Shown here in pieces: positions 46,448 through 55,031 of a DNA stretch of 64,000 nucleotides. The notes below the pieces were generated by a model. The model did no database searches. It was not told the DNA's origin and worked only from the letters and a program-made list of their open reading frames with translations. This stretch comes from Pseudocercospora fijiensis CIRAD86 (Eukaryota > Ascomycota > Dothideomycetes > Mycosphaerellales > Mycosphaerellaceae): assembly GCF_000340215.1 (NCBI RefSeq), contig NW_006921541.1, positions 1,337,527-1,401,526 of the forward strand, read 5' to 3'. The first letter of the stretch is position 1. The number at the start of each line of letters is the position of its first letter. A program made the translations under genes and the position numbers.

Positions 46448-47390
46448 ATGGCTATCAGGGCGCCTTGGAAGGGATGGCAGCGAACTGCCATGCCGATCGT
46501 TGCGGCGTTGATACTGGTCGATACTTTTGCGATACTGCTATTGTCGATTTTCACGGCAGTGGCTCTTGAGCTTGATTACGAGAATTCTCCGGACTACGCA
46601 CGAAGTCATTCGTCGTTGATACGAGCGTGAGTTTCATTCGGACTTCAAGTGAGCAAGACGCTAAATCTTGGATAGACAATTGGTTTTCTTTTGGTGTACG
46701 ATTCCGCTTGTCTCCCTCGCCTTTACAGCATCGGAAATGTTTGCTCTATGGACCGACCGGCTCCGGCCTTCGTGGATCTTGATGTCTTCGGTCACTGCTG
46801 TGGTTATATGGGCGCTCGAACTCGTGCTCTGGGAATTGTGTATACAAGCACCCAAGGGGACAGCGCCTGGATATTGTCCGTGGGTATATCGAGGAGATGG
46901 CTGGGGTCGATATGCGAGCTGGTACACTCTTGGTAATTCTGCATCGCCTCGAGCCCTGCCGACGCTATTCATCTTGTAAGCACAAATTTCCGCGGACACA
47001 GCATGCATGTCACGGTTGCTGACGTGGCTTGATAGCTACTTCGTACAGCTTGCTATAGCTTCAACTGTTGTGCATCGGCAACGGAAGTCATATTTCAGGA
47101 AGTCCGATCTTGTGCAGCGTTGGCCTGGACACGATGATGAAGTTGAGGATGCCGTCTCGGAACCCACGTTGGTAGCTCCGTCATCGCGATCTGTGACTCC
47201 AGCAAAGTCTCTCCTATCCACGACCCCATCACGATCGACAACCACGAGCAAGAATTCGACCGCAAGCTTCCCTTGGATTTCAGAAGCGGATGAAGCGTTG
47301 CTGAGTGTTCCCGCATTCTTCCACCAGGCGAAGTTGATCCCATCGCGACTCATCGGGAGTCTGGATGGCCTCGGACATAGAGCGCATTAG
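46448..47390 (+). CDS. four-span membrane protein of unknown function
   Basis: Three exons (46,448-46,626; 46,676-46,975; 47,036-47,390) with introns of 49 and 60 bp give 277 residues. Hydrophobic spans at about 15-40, 61-83, 93-116 and 153-172; then a Ser/Thr-rich cytosol-type tail with KSYFRKSDL and a run of TPSRSTTTSKNST. The four-span topology with a short loop after span 1 is MARVEL-like, but no diagnostic motif is seen. Introns have GTGAGT..GATAG and GTAAGC..GATAG ends and keep the frame. In-frame upstream Met codons exist (46,328 and 46,340); I chose 46,448 because translation from it goes directly into the first span. Convergent with the following gene, 163 bp apart. Confidence 0.65.
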
Positions 47391-47553
47391 TTATCTGATC
47401 GTACATGCACCATGCCATCAATCGGCCAAGACATGTTAGAAAGCGCATTCTACGGAAAACCTCTCGCGCAACGCACTGATTTCATGGAAGACGCTAACGA
47501 TACACAAGCATCCTCCTCAACCCACTTCTTCATCGCGCATGTCTTCGCAAGTC

Positions 47554-48939
47554 TTATGTACCATTCGCAAGGTACATCGGCGGAGCGTCGCCATTGCGGA
47601 TGTGACACTCAGCATACATAAGCACATCCGCAGTCCTTCCAGACGCGTTGTCAATATACCTCACCACTGGAGTTTCTTCGTCCTGTACCTTGTGCATCTT
47701 TTGCATCACATTATTCCCACGGTCTGGCATGATCCACCAATTGCTCCTAGTGTTCTGAAGCGTGAGGCCGGCACGGATGCGATCTTGTCCTCCGCCGCCG
47801 TACTGCTTCCACAACCTAAACGCCAGACCCTCGAACGTCGTGTTGTTCGTCACAGAAAAGTTGATGTTTCGTGGACTTTTCCGCTCCAGGTGATCGAAGG
47901 TAAAGCTTGTGACGAGATAGACAACACGGATGATGATCGTGCAAGATACTCCGTTAGGCAATTGGTTCTGTGGATCCTGCAATTGCTGTGGACGAGGGAA
48001 GACATTTCCGGTCAATGGAGGGAGTTTCGGAATTTCTCTGGGATGTTGACCCCTCTTGTGAGAAGCGAACGTAGCATGGAGACCATTGAAAGGTGGGTTT
48101 CCGCCATTCACTTGAAACGTTTGGGTGAGTAATGTTTTACTGTCGAAGGTGCCAAGTGTGTGGCCTTGACCGGCGTCGTCTGGGTCACCGATTCTGAACC
48201 ACGTAGTTCCAGAACCGAACTTCCAGGTTCCCATCAATCTGAAATCGTCACTCAGCGCCATCTCATTGCTCTCTTCGTAACGAGCAATGATGACATTCTT
48301 CCGCTCGACTGGGCTTCCGGCTTGGTCTCTAGGTACCTCAAGCAAGCCATACTTGTCAAGCTGGGGCGCACCATTCTGGACAAGACCACATCTGAAGTAC
48401 TCAACCTTTTGCCGAACGGGATAAACGACATGATTCAAATTCTTATCATGTTGTATGGTCGCGATGCGGCTTTGAGTACATTTCTCCAATTCCAAAGAGA
48501 CTCGGATGGTTGCGGTACTCAATCCACTGATGTTGTTCCGGTTCTTTACAATATCTAGAACTTCAGGGTGTCGTTGCCAAACTCCATCTTCCAATTGGAT
48601 TGTCCTCGATTCGCCATTTGATAGTGGGAAAACAAACCTCACGCGGAACCAAATGGTCCACATTGTATCCGCGCTGACTTGGGTTGTAGTATTCTTCTTG
48701 TTGTACGCTTGCGTCAAGTGGCCCATGAAAGGCGTGAGTCCGTTGTTCTGTACCTTAAACCGGTCATCGCCGTCATTATCAAAACCGCTTATGATGAGAC
48801 CCTTGATTTGGGATAGCAGCTGCTCAATCGTGGCGTTATGGCTTACAGCGAGCGTCGATGGTTTCCAATTCGCAATGTTATCGAGTCCAGGATCGAAGTG
48901 CACAGGGAAGTTGGTGTTGGCGTTCCCTTGAGTCGCCAT
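47554..48939 (-). CDS. uncharacterised protein, paralogue of the fragment at 53.8-54.8 kb
   Basis: A 461-codon intron-free frame. I do not recognise the family. It has no signal peptide or membrane span. Its C-terminal two thirds match the degraded paralogue at 53,790-54,761: SPVERKNVIIARYEE / KPIERKNVILARFEE, REIPKLPPLT / REVPKLPPLT, GVSCTIIIRVVYLV / GVKGLAVVRVVYML, SNWWIMPDRGN / RVWWIMDPRME and YAECHIRNGDAPP / YTECHIREANA. The N-terminal third (TIEQLLSQIKGLIISGFDND) is present only here. The shared blocks with invariant Trp-Trp-Ile-Met and Glu-Cys-His-Ile suggest a lineage-specific family. Role unknown. Confidence 0.7.
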   Translation of the reverse strand: MATQGNANTNFPVHFDPGLDNIANWKPSTLAVSHNATIEQLLSQIKGLIISGFDNDGDDRFKVQNNGLTPFMGHLTQAYNKKNTTTQVSADTMWTIWFRVRFVFPLSNGESRTIQLEDGVWQRHPEVLDIVKNRNNISGLSTATIRVSLELEKCTQSRIATIQHDKNLNHVVYPVRQKVEYFRCGLVQNGAPQLDKYGLLEVPRDQAGSPVERKNVIIARYEESNEMALSDDFRLMGTWKFGSGTTWFRIGDPDDAGQGHTLGTFDSKTLLTQTFQVNGGNPPFNGLHATFASHKRGQHPREIPKLPPLTGNVFPRPQQLQDPQNQLPNGVSCTIIIRVVYLVTSFTFDHLERKSPRNINFSVTNNTTFEGLAFRLWKQYGGGGQDRIRAGLTLQNTRSNWWIMPDRGNNVMQKMHKVQDEETPVVRYIDNASGRTADVLMYAECHIRNGDAPPMYLANGT

Positions 48940-49330
48940 GGCTGAATTTGGACAAGTCTGAGTTGGCAGAATGCTGCGTACTGTAGTCTGGAACTACGAG
49001 TATAAGTATCGTCAAGAAAGCTGAAAAGCAAACACTTTTGATTGCTGAGTCTTTCCGCCATCAAAGGCTGCTTTGTCGAAGACCGATCATGCTCGAAGAC
49101 TGCAGAGTGGTTGAGAATGTTCTCCGGAGATCGGAATCTTGTTGTGTCAGGGATAGATCCATTTTGAAGGCCGAGAGATATGCGCACTTGTTCAGCTCGA
49201 GCAGAATTCAGAAAGCCATTCCAGCTGAAAGATCTGATGCCGGAAAGTATCCAGTCTCCGTGTGATGAACAGCGAGGACCACGACTCGCAAATGGAAGGG
49301 AGCCAAATGGCATTGGTGCAAGATTAGTAT
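48940..49330. other. intergenic region
   Basis: About 390 bp between two minus-strand genes; it should hold the promoter of the 47.6-48.9 kb gene. Open frames here are shadows of neighbours. Confidence 0.35.
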
Positions 49331-49831
49331 TCAGTCGTCGTCCAGGATCACAATCGCGTTCCCCGCCACTCTCCCAGAAACGTGCTTGAACCTCCCATCC
49401 CATCCCTCCCTTGCCCTCTTCTGCTTGCGCTGTTGCTCTCGTCTCGCAATATTACTGTTGCGTGACTTCATCACATACCAAAGCTTAGTTTTAGCTTCGC
49501 TCAAATCCTTTTGAAGATCCCCCGGATAAGCTTCGCCTTGCCACCTCTGACCATCTAACATCTCACGAAAGTCCGAATCGATATCTGCCACATACTCGAA
49601 GATCTCATCCTTACTCCGGACTTCGTGAAAAGAGTCGTATGTCTTTCCGAGATGAAACTTGAGCAGATCCAGTTCGCCTTGATCGCAGTGGAAGACCTGG
49701 AGCAGTTTTTGATTGGAGACGAATGCTGCTGGAGGAGCGCTGCGGTTTTTCTTCACTCTTCCGAAAGCGCTGCTTTGCTGAAGTATCGGGACTGGTTTTT
49801 TCTCGCGTTTTATGTCGACCATGGTGTCCAA
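49331..49831 (-). CDS. small hypothetical protein
   Basis: 166 codons. Not recognised. The N-terminus is basic (DIKREKKPVPILQQ), the middle is helical and acidic (FHLGKTYDSFHEVRSKDEIF, YVADIDSDFREML), followed by a Lys/Arg-rich segment (RREQQRKQKRAREGWDGRF) and an acidic tail ILDDD. The composition and continuous frame look coding, and there is no overlapping better frame. A second Met (MVDIKREK) four codons in could be the start. It could be a nuclear protein given the basic stretch. It is divergent from the quinolinate phosphoribosyltransferase gene, with about 476 bp between starts. Confidence 0.5.
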   Translation of the reverse strand: MDTMVDIKREKKPVPILQQSSAFGRVKKNRSAPPAAFVSNQKLLQVFHCDQGELDLLKFHLGKTYDSFHEVRSKDEIFEYVADIDSDFREMLDGQRWQGEAYPGDLQKDLSEAKTKLWYVMKSRNSNIARREQQRKQKRAREGWDGRFKHVSGRVAGNAIVILDDD

Positions 49832-50307
49832 ATGTGATCAATGTGTTATAAGCGGTTGTGTTCAATGACGATGACTAGGCGTGCCTCGCCAAAGCTCATT
49901 CAAGGTCATGCCATCGTTGCTCTTCATTTAGTCACGTCGTCAGTTGGAGTGAAGCATCCACAAGTAGGAGAATGCACGGCCACACGCATGTGAAGCGCAT
50001 GTGAAGAAGAGAAGGTCAAGTGAGGACTGAGGAGGGGAGCTTGGACGGGAGCCTGGGACGCGTCGTTTTCGTGATGCCTCACGTGATTAGCTGATCGACG
50101 GCTCTTTCAAAGAGAGTTCCGACGATGCCGGTCCTTTCCTTTGCTCCTCCGACGACAACGACATCGGCGGAAATTGTGTCGGAGTATTTGAAGCTTTGAA
50201 ATCGTGCAGATCGAACAGTAAGTGAATAAAACGCAAGCTTTTGCTATCCCATCCTCTCCTACCTGCAGTGCAACCGACAACGTAGGACAATCAACACCAC
50301 CTCCACG
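49832..50307. other. divergent promoter region
   Basis: 476 bp between the small hypothetical gene (-) and the quinolinate phosphoribosyltransferase gene (+). CACGTGA near 50,080-50,086 is an E-box-like site; nothing else specific is recognised. Confidence 0.4.
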
Positions 50308-51264
50308 ATGCCAATCACAGAGGGTGCGCCAGTTCATGGCAATCCTGCCCACCTGCTTCCACCATCTTGGAAGAGATCCATCGCTCTCTGGCTCGAAGAA
50401 GATACGCCAAGCTTCGATTATGGAGGTTTCGTGGTCGGCGATGGACCTGCTGAGGCGAGACTGCTCGCAAAGAGCGCTGGCATTTTAGCAGGAGTTCCGT
50501 TCTTCGACGAGATCTTCAAGCAGTTGGACTGCACCGTTGAGTGGTTCGTAAAAGAGGGCGACGAAGTCGGGAGAGAGAAGAAGCAGCATGTGGCGACAGT
50601 GAGAGGACCGGTGAGATGCGTGCTGCTTGGCGAGCGCGTGGCATTGAATGTGCTTGCACGATGCTCAGGCGTGGCGAGCAAGTCGCATTCGCTGCTCTCA
50701 TTGCTGCGAAAGGCAGGCTACAAGAACACTTTGGCTGGTACACGCAAGACTACGCCCGGCTTCCGGCTGGTGGAGAAGTATGGCATGCTCGTGGGTGGAT
50801 GCGATCCTCATAGACAAGACTTGAGCACCATGACAATGCTGAAAGATAACCACGTCTGGGCGTGCGGTGGCTCAATACCAACTGCAGTTGCAGCAGCAAA
50901 ATCGGCCGGCGGATTTGCAGTCAAGGTAGAAGTGGAGTGCCAAACAGAAGAGGAGGCAGAGACAGCTATCAAGGCCGGCGCAGACGTGGTGATGCTGGAC
51001 AACTTTACACCAGACGGCGTGAGAGTGGCATCGAAGAATCTCAAAGACCGGTGGGGCAGAGGGCAAAATGCGAGAGCGTTGGTGGAAGTTTCGGGAGGCT
51101 TGACCGAGGACAACGTGGCAGACTACGTATGCGATGATGTCGATATCATCAGCTCCTCGAGCATCCACCAAGGCGTGAAGCATGTTGACTTCTCACTGAA
51201 GATGATACCGAAGGAGAGCAGTACGAATGGGAAGGCGGGCAATGGTGAATCTGCTGAGACGTGA
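50308..51264 (+). CDS. BNA6: nicotinate-nucleotide pyrophosphorylase (quinolinate phosphoribosyltransferase)
   Basis: 318 codons, intron-free, the usual length for the family. It converts quinolinate and PRPP into nicotinate mononucleotide, CO2 and pyrophosphate, the step that joins the kynurenine route to NAD synthesis. Visible motifs: the N-terminal open-face domain with EEDTPSFDYGG, the loop LNVLARCSGVAS, the phosphate/quinolinate-binding GTRKTTPGFRLVEKYGM, the LSTMTMLKDNHV lysine segment, VEVECQTEEEA, DVVMLDNF, and ALVEVSGGLTEDNV with the final ISSSSIHQG. All catalytic-type residues appear intact. The short C-terminal tail KESSTNGKAGNGESAET is low complexity. The yeast name BNA6 is used by homology. 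Confidence 0.95.
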   Translation: MPITEGAPVHGNPAHLLPPSWKRSIALWLEEDTPSFDYGGFVVGDGPAEARLLAKSAGILAGVPFFDEIFKQLDCTVEWFVKEGDEVGREKKQHVATVRGPVRCVLLGERVALNVLARCSGVASKSHSLLSLLRKAGYKNTLAGTRKTTPGFRLVEKYGMLVGGCDPHRQDLSTMTMLKDNHVWACGGSIPTAVAAAKSAGGFAVKVEVECQTEEEAETAIKAGADVVMLDNFTPDGVRVASKNLKDRWGRGQNARALVEVSGGLTEDNVADYVCDDVDIISSSSIHQGVKHVDFSLKMIPKESSTNGKAGNGESAET

Positions 51265-51526
51265 CGGGAGCACGGACCAGGCACAAACGATGCGAGTCCA
51301 ACGATTCACTTCTGTAATTTTACAAACCAGGCTAGTCTCGCCGTGAAGCGAGGCTAAGGAAGACCCTGATTCTTCCATCTTTTGAACGTCTGGTCGCTCT
51401 TTCCTACTCCGCGGCTTCATCTGCGGACTTGAAATTTTGCCAACTTGCAACTTTCGCAAACACCGCCCCGAAACCAATAGTACGTCAAAGAGACCAACAT
51501 AGACGCGCGACAGCAGAGCATACGAT

Positions 51527-53593
51527 ATGCCATTCGAGTTCACCGGCGTGCCGCCGGCGCTGCTGGACTCCACTGGCGACGCCAACACTCCCAAAGGCTT
51601 CAAATCCTTCTCGCAGACATCAAGCGCCAGACTCGCCAGTGGCAATGCGACTCCTACACCATCTGCAAATGGCTTCGCCCATTTCAGACCGTCGTCAAGC
51701 TTCGGATGCGGTTTCTCAACTCCCACAACACCGCCGCCATCCCAGTTCTCCTTTGGCCATGCTAGCGCCTTCGGATCCAAAGCGCCAGCAACTGGAGCTT
51801 CGCCTTTCGCACGAAATGCCTCTTTTCCAACTTCTTTTGGCCTTCCGGTTGCCTTTGGGTCTGCTTCGCCACTTCGTGTCAGCACTCCGGAGCTCGAGTC
51901 CGAGCCAAAAGGCTCCCGATTTCAGACGAGTGCAGCGCTGTTCTCCAAATTCAGCAAGTCAGCAAATCCTACGGACGCCAATCTTTGGGCAAACCAAGGC
52001 TCCATTCCTACACCAGAGAGCACCTCAACGCCGGAGGATCGAGCAAACGAGGAGCCAGAAGAGCAGGAGCAGGACAGCTTGCTCACCCGAGCTCTCAAAC
52101 GCTCTGCCAAGGGGCGTCCTGCCATCTTCGGTCGCGCGGAGCTGGCGGCGGACAATGTGCTGCGCGATGTCTTCGCAATCCACCAAGCAGAGGCCCCAGC
52201 ACTTCTCGCTGAACTTCGCGACTTTGGAACCTCTGCGCCACGAATGGCGGCTCTTATCCATACGCTTTTCGAAAACGAAATCAAGCTGAAGGACCCAAAG
52301 GCAAATTTGGCTCCAGTCAAGACTAGACTGTGGAAGGGGAACTTCGAAGAAGAGGAAAAGGAGGATTGGCGAACGCCAAAGACTGAAAAGTTCGTTGTTC
52401 CACGCGATCACGGGACGATTTTGAGTCTGGAGAAGAAATTGCAGAGCCAATTCCTGAAGATGAAGCAGGTCAAGGGCAAAGAAGCAGCCGGAGTGCTCGC
52501 TGAGTACATTCTGGACCGCTTCCTCCGCCGTTCGACCTTGGAGCCACTGCGAGACGAACTTTCCCAGCTTTTGGAACTGGAAGGCAATAAGGATGCCAAG
52601 GTTGAGCTTCGGAATATTCTCACCTTTATGCAGGGTAGGGTTCGGTGGGCCGATAAGAATTTCACGCCTCCGCCAGCTTCGCATGATGAGCAGCCAAAGA
52701 CCGCAGATCAAGCAGACGAAGTACCAGAAGTCCCGGAAACCACAACAGGATCATCAACTGTCGTCACTCAAGACTCGTCGCAGGGTTTCCGCTTCTTGGA
52801 TCTGCCAGCGGAATTGCGCAACTGGGTGTATCGTGAACATCTGGCACCGATGGGCTACATCTGTCTCTATACCCGAGATTGGCATGGCGTGAACCACACT
52901 CACCCTGAGGACTCCACAGACATTGCCAGCGGCGCAGACATCTCAATCCTCAGCACGAACCGCCAAATTCATTCCGAAGCCAAGTCCATCCTCTACCGCG
53001 AAAACAATCTCTGCTGCGTCGGCCTCATCTCCACCAGCTTCCAGCCAATCATCGACATCCATACGCTGCCAAACTCGGCCCTGCCACTCCTCGCCTCCCT
53101 CACTCTCATCTGCGACCACCGCCCCAGCGAGAACCAGGGCCAAAACTGGTACCAGCGAGTCAACTGGATGCAGCTCCAAAGCATGACCACTCTCAAGAAC
53201 ATTCGCATCTGCATCGTCGAGCGCGAAGAACAGCGAGACGAAAACGCCTACAAGAAGTTCATCCTGCAAAACATCATTGAGCGCGTTCCCCAAGACTGCG
53301 AAGTCTCCTTCGGTCCCAAGGAGTCCTATGAGCAAGACACCATCGATGAAACCATCGAGCAGTCTGACGACCGCGCAGCTGACAATCGAGCTCGTTGGGG
53401 TCCGGCTTTCAATGTTGATGCGACTTTGCTCGAGAAGTTGGCTAAGGGTGTGATGGCGAAGAAGGGTACGAAGAATGGGCATACTCGTGATTATCGTTTT
53501 GCTGAGAAGCCTGTGACGAAGACTTTGAAGCAGTTGATTGAGGAGGGAGTTGTGGATCCGAGTATTGTGCTTGGTGGAAGTGGGAGTCAGTAG
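51527..53593 (+). CDS. FG/Ser-rich protein with C-terminal 2EXR (F-box-like) domain
   Basis: 688 codons, intron-free. The first 140 residues are rich in Phe-Gly, Ser, Thr and Pro (SSFGCGFSTPTTPPPSQF, FSFGHASAFGSK, SFPTSFGLPVAFGS), similar in style to nucleoporin repeats but without regular GLFG units. A charged helical middle (about 160-390, with EEQEQDSLLTRALKRSAKGR) follows. Residues from about 420 read FRFLDLPAELRNWVYREHL and ISILSTNRQIHSEAKSILYR, typical of the 2EXR/DUF7730 domain. The C-terminus is basic (MAKKGTKNGHTRDYRF). The domain also occurs in the 9.5-10.7 kb gene, but the two proteins are not otherwise alike. Function unknown. Confidence 0.75.
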   Translation: MPFEFTGVPPALLDSTGDANTPKGFKSFSQTSSARLASGNATPTPSANGFAHFRPSSSFGCGFSTPTTPPPSQFSFGHASAFGSKAPATGASPFARNASFPTSFGLPVAFGSASPLRVSTPELESEPKGSRFQTSAALFSKFSKSANPTDANLWANQGSIPTPESTSTPEDRANEEPEEQEQDSLLTRALKRSAKGRPAIFGRAELAADNVLRDVFAIHQAEAPALLAELRDFGTSAPRMAALIHTLFENEIKLKDPKANLAPVKTRLWKGNFEEEEKEDWRTPKTEKFVVPRDHGTILSLEKKLQSQFLKMKQVKGKEAAGVLAEYILDRFLRRSTLEPLRDELSQLLELEGNKDAKVELRNILTFMQGRVRWADKNFTPPPASHDEQPKTADQADEVPEVPETTTGSSTVVTQDSSQGFRFLDLPAELRNWVYREHLAPMGYICLYTRDWHGVNHTHPEDSTDIASGADISILSTNRQIHSEAKSILYRENNLCCVGLISTSFQPIIDIHTLPNSALPLLASLTLICDHRPSENQGQNWYQRVNWMQLQSMTTLKNIRICIVEREEQRDENAYKKFILQNIIERVPQDCEVSFGPKESYEQDTIDETIEQSDDRAADNRARWGPAFNVDATLLEKLAKGVMAKKGTKNGHTRDYRFAEKPVTKTLKQLIEEGVVDPSIVLGGSGSQ

Positions 53594-53789
53594 ATGGACA
53601 TACGGAGATGGCGAGAGTTTTTGATTCCTGGGATGCTGGTTGCTGGATGCTGTGACGTTGGAAACTTTACGACGGGATTGCTGGAGACCCATGCTGCTGA
53701 GTGCACGAAGAGAATGATAAGAATGCTCTGGATTGTCTGCTCTGCTAAGTCTATGTCGTCCTTCCACCATCTGCTTGCCAATCTCCGTA

Positions 53790-54761
53790 TCACTTTCCAT
53801 CCTCGTCGTACTCATGTTTAGCGTTTGCCTCGCGAATGTGGCACTCAGTGTACAACGTAAACCCATCGCTGCTCGGCGCGTCTTTGATGTACCTGCACAC
53901 CTGCGTGCTCATCTTGTTGACTCTGTACATCTTACCAATATCTCCCTCCATTCGTGGATCCATGATCCACCAGACACGCGTCGGCCTGATATGACGCACT
54001 CCCCGCTCAATCCGCTGATGGGATGGGGCATTTCCACTGAGCAGCACTGCATCCATGTCCGCGAACGTCGTAGTCTTGTCAATGTCGAAGTAGCAGTTCT
54101 GTGGCGAGCGTTTGGCATGGTCAGCCAGCGCCGCCGCCGGCAACATATAGACCACACGCACCACCGCCAATCCCTTGACCCCATCTTTCAACACATTGCT
54201 CGCGTCGTGGAGCTGTGCGGCAGGAAAATGCTGCAAAGTCAACGGTGGCAATTTGGGCACTTCCCTCTCCGCACCGTCCCATTTCTTCTTGTCTTTCCGC
54301 AACTCTCCCAACCGTTTCCCAACACGTCTCCGCAGCTCTCCCAGATCTACATTGCTGCCATTCTCCTGATATCCTTTGGAAAGCTTGACCTTATTTCTCT
54401 CCAGAAACGCGAGATCACATGCGATCCCCCCTTCAACATCTCCGATCCTTGTGAAGTAAGATTTCCCATCAGCCGTCACGAACCGCCAAGTATTCAGCAT
54501 TCGAAAAGTTCCGAGCATGCGAAACCCATTCGTCTCTTCGAATCGGGCGAGGATGACGTTTTTGCGTTCGATGGGTTTCGCCTTGTCGGCAGTCTCGAGG
54601 AGTTGGATGTCTCGTTTCTGGGCTTCTTGGTTTTGAACGGTGCCGATGAAGAAATGGGTGGATCTTGGTCGGCGAGTGTAGATGTGGTTGTGCAGAGAGG
54701 TGTCTTGGTGGTACGCATTACCGCGTTCTACCTCCTTTTCAGGCTGCTTCGTGATTTCCGC
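53790..54761 (-). pseudogene. 5'-truncated paralogue of the 47.6-48.9 kb gene
   Basis: The minus-strand frame is open from a TAA at 54,762-54,764 to the stop at 53,790, about 323 codons, with no Met before MLGTFRM at codon about 82. Family homology clearly extends upstream of that Met (PIERKNVILARFEETNGF, and before it YTRRPRSTHFFIGTVQNQ), so the true start is missing: about 120-150 N-terminal residues relative to the paralogue have no counterpart. The break lies at the border of the RIP-degraded block. It could be a truncated pseudogene or be rescued by an unseen upstream exon; I favour truncation. Confidence 0.6.
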
Positions 54762-55031
54762 TTAGTGTGACTGCCCTCGGTATTTCGGATACGTCTATAG
54801 TAGCCACTGCGGCTTCTACCGGATCGGAGGTCGGCGCATGCTGAGAATCCGTTTCTACTGCTAACCCCTAGCAAAACCGTGATCTACGTGATGTTGTCGC
54901 GTCGCGCAGGGTAGAGGTAGTATTAGACCTTACCGTCGCTAAAAATGAAGCTAAAGAGATAGCGTAGAAATAGCGATATAGACTAAAGTTAGGTATTGTT
55001 AGTTTATATTATAGTAGATAGATATGTAGAC
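54762..55031. other. border of the right-hand degraded block
   Basis: Normal composition gives way to RIP-type sequence at about 54,890. TAGACCTTACCGTCGC occurs twice (about 54,927 and 55,051). No terminal repeat like that at 11,131 was found here. Confidence 0.4.

Noticed and set aside
51193..53866. Large open frames antisense to the FG/2EXR gene
   Set aside because: They are shadows: the plus-strand frame has the recognisable domain and a continuous 688 codons.
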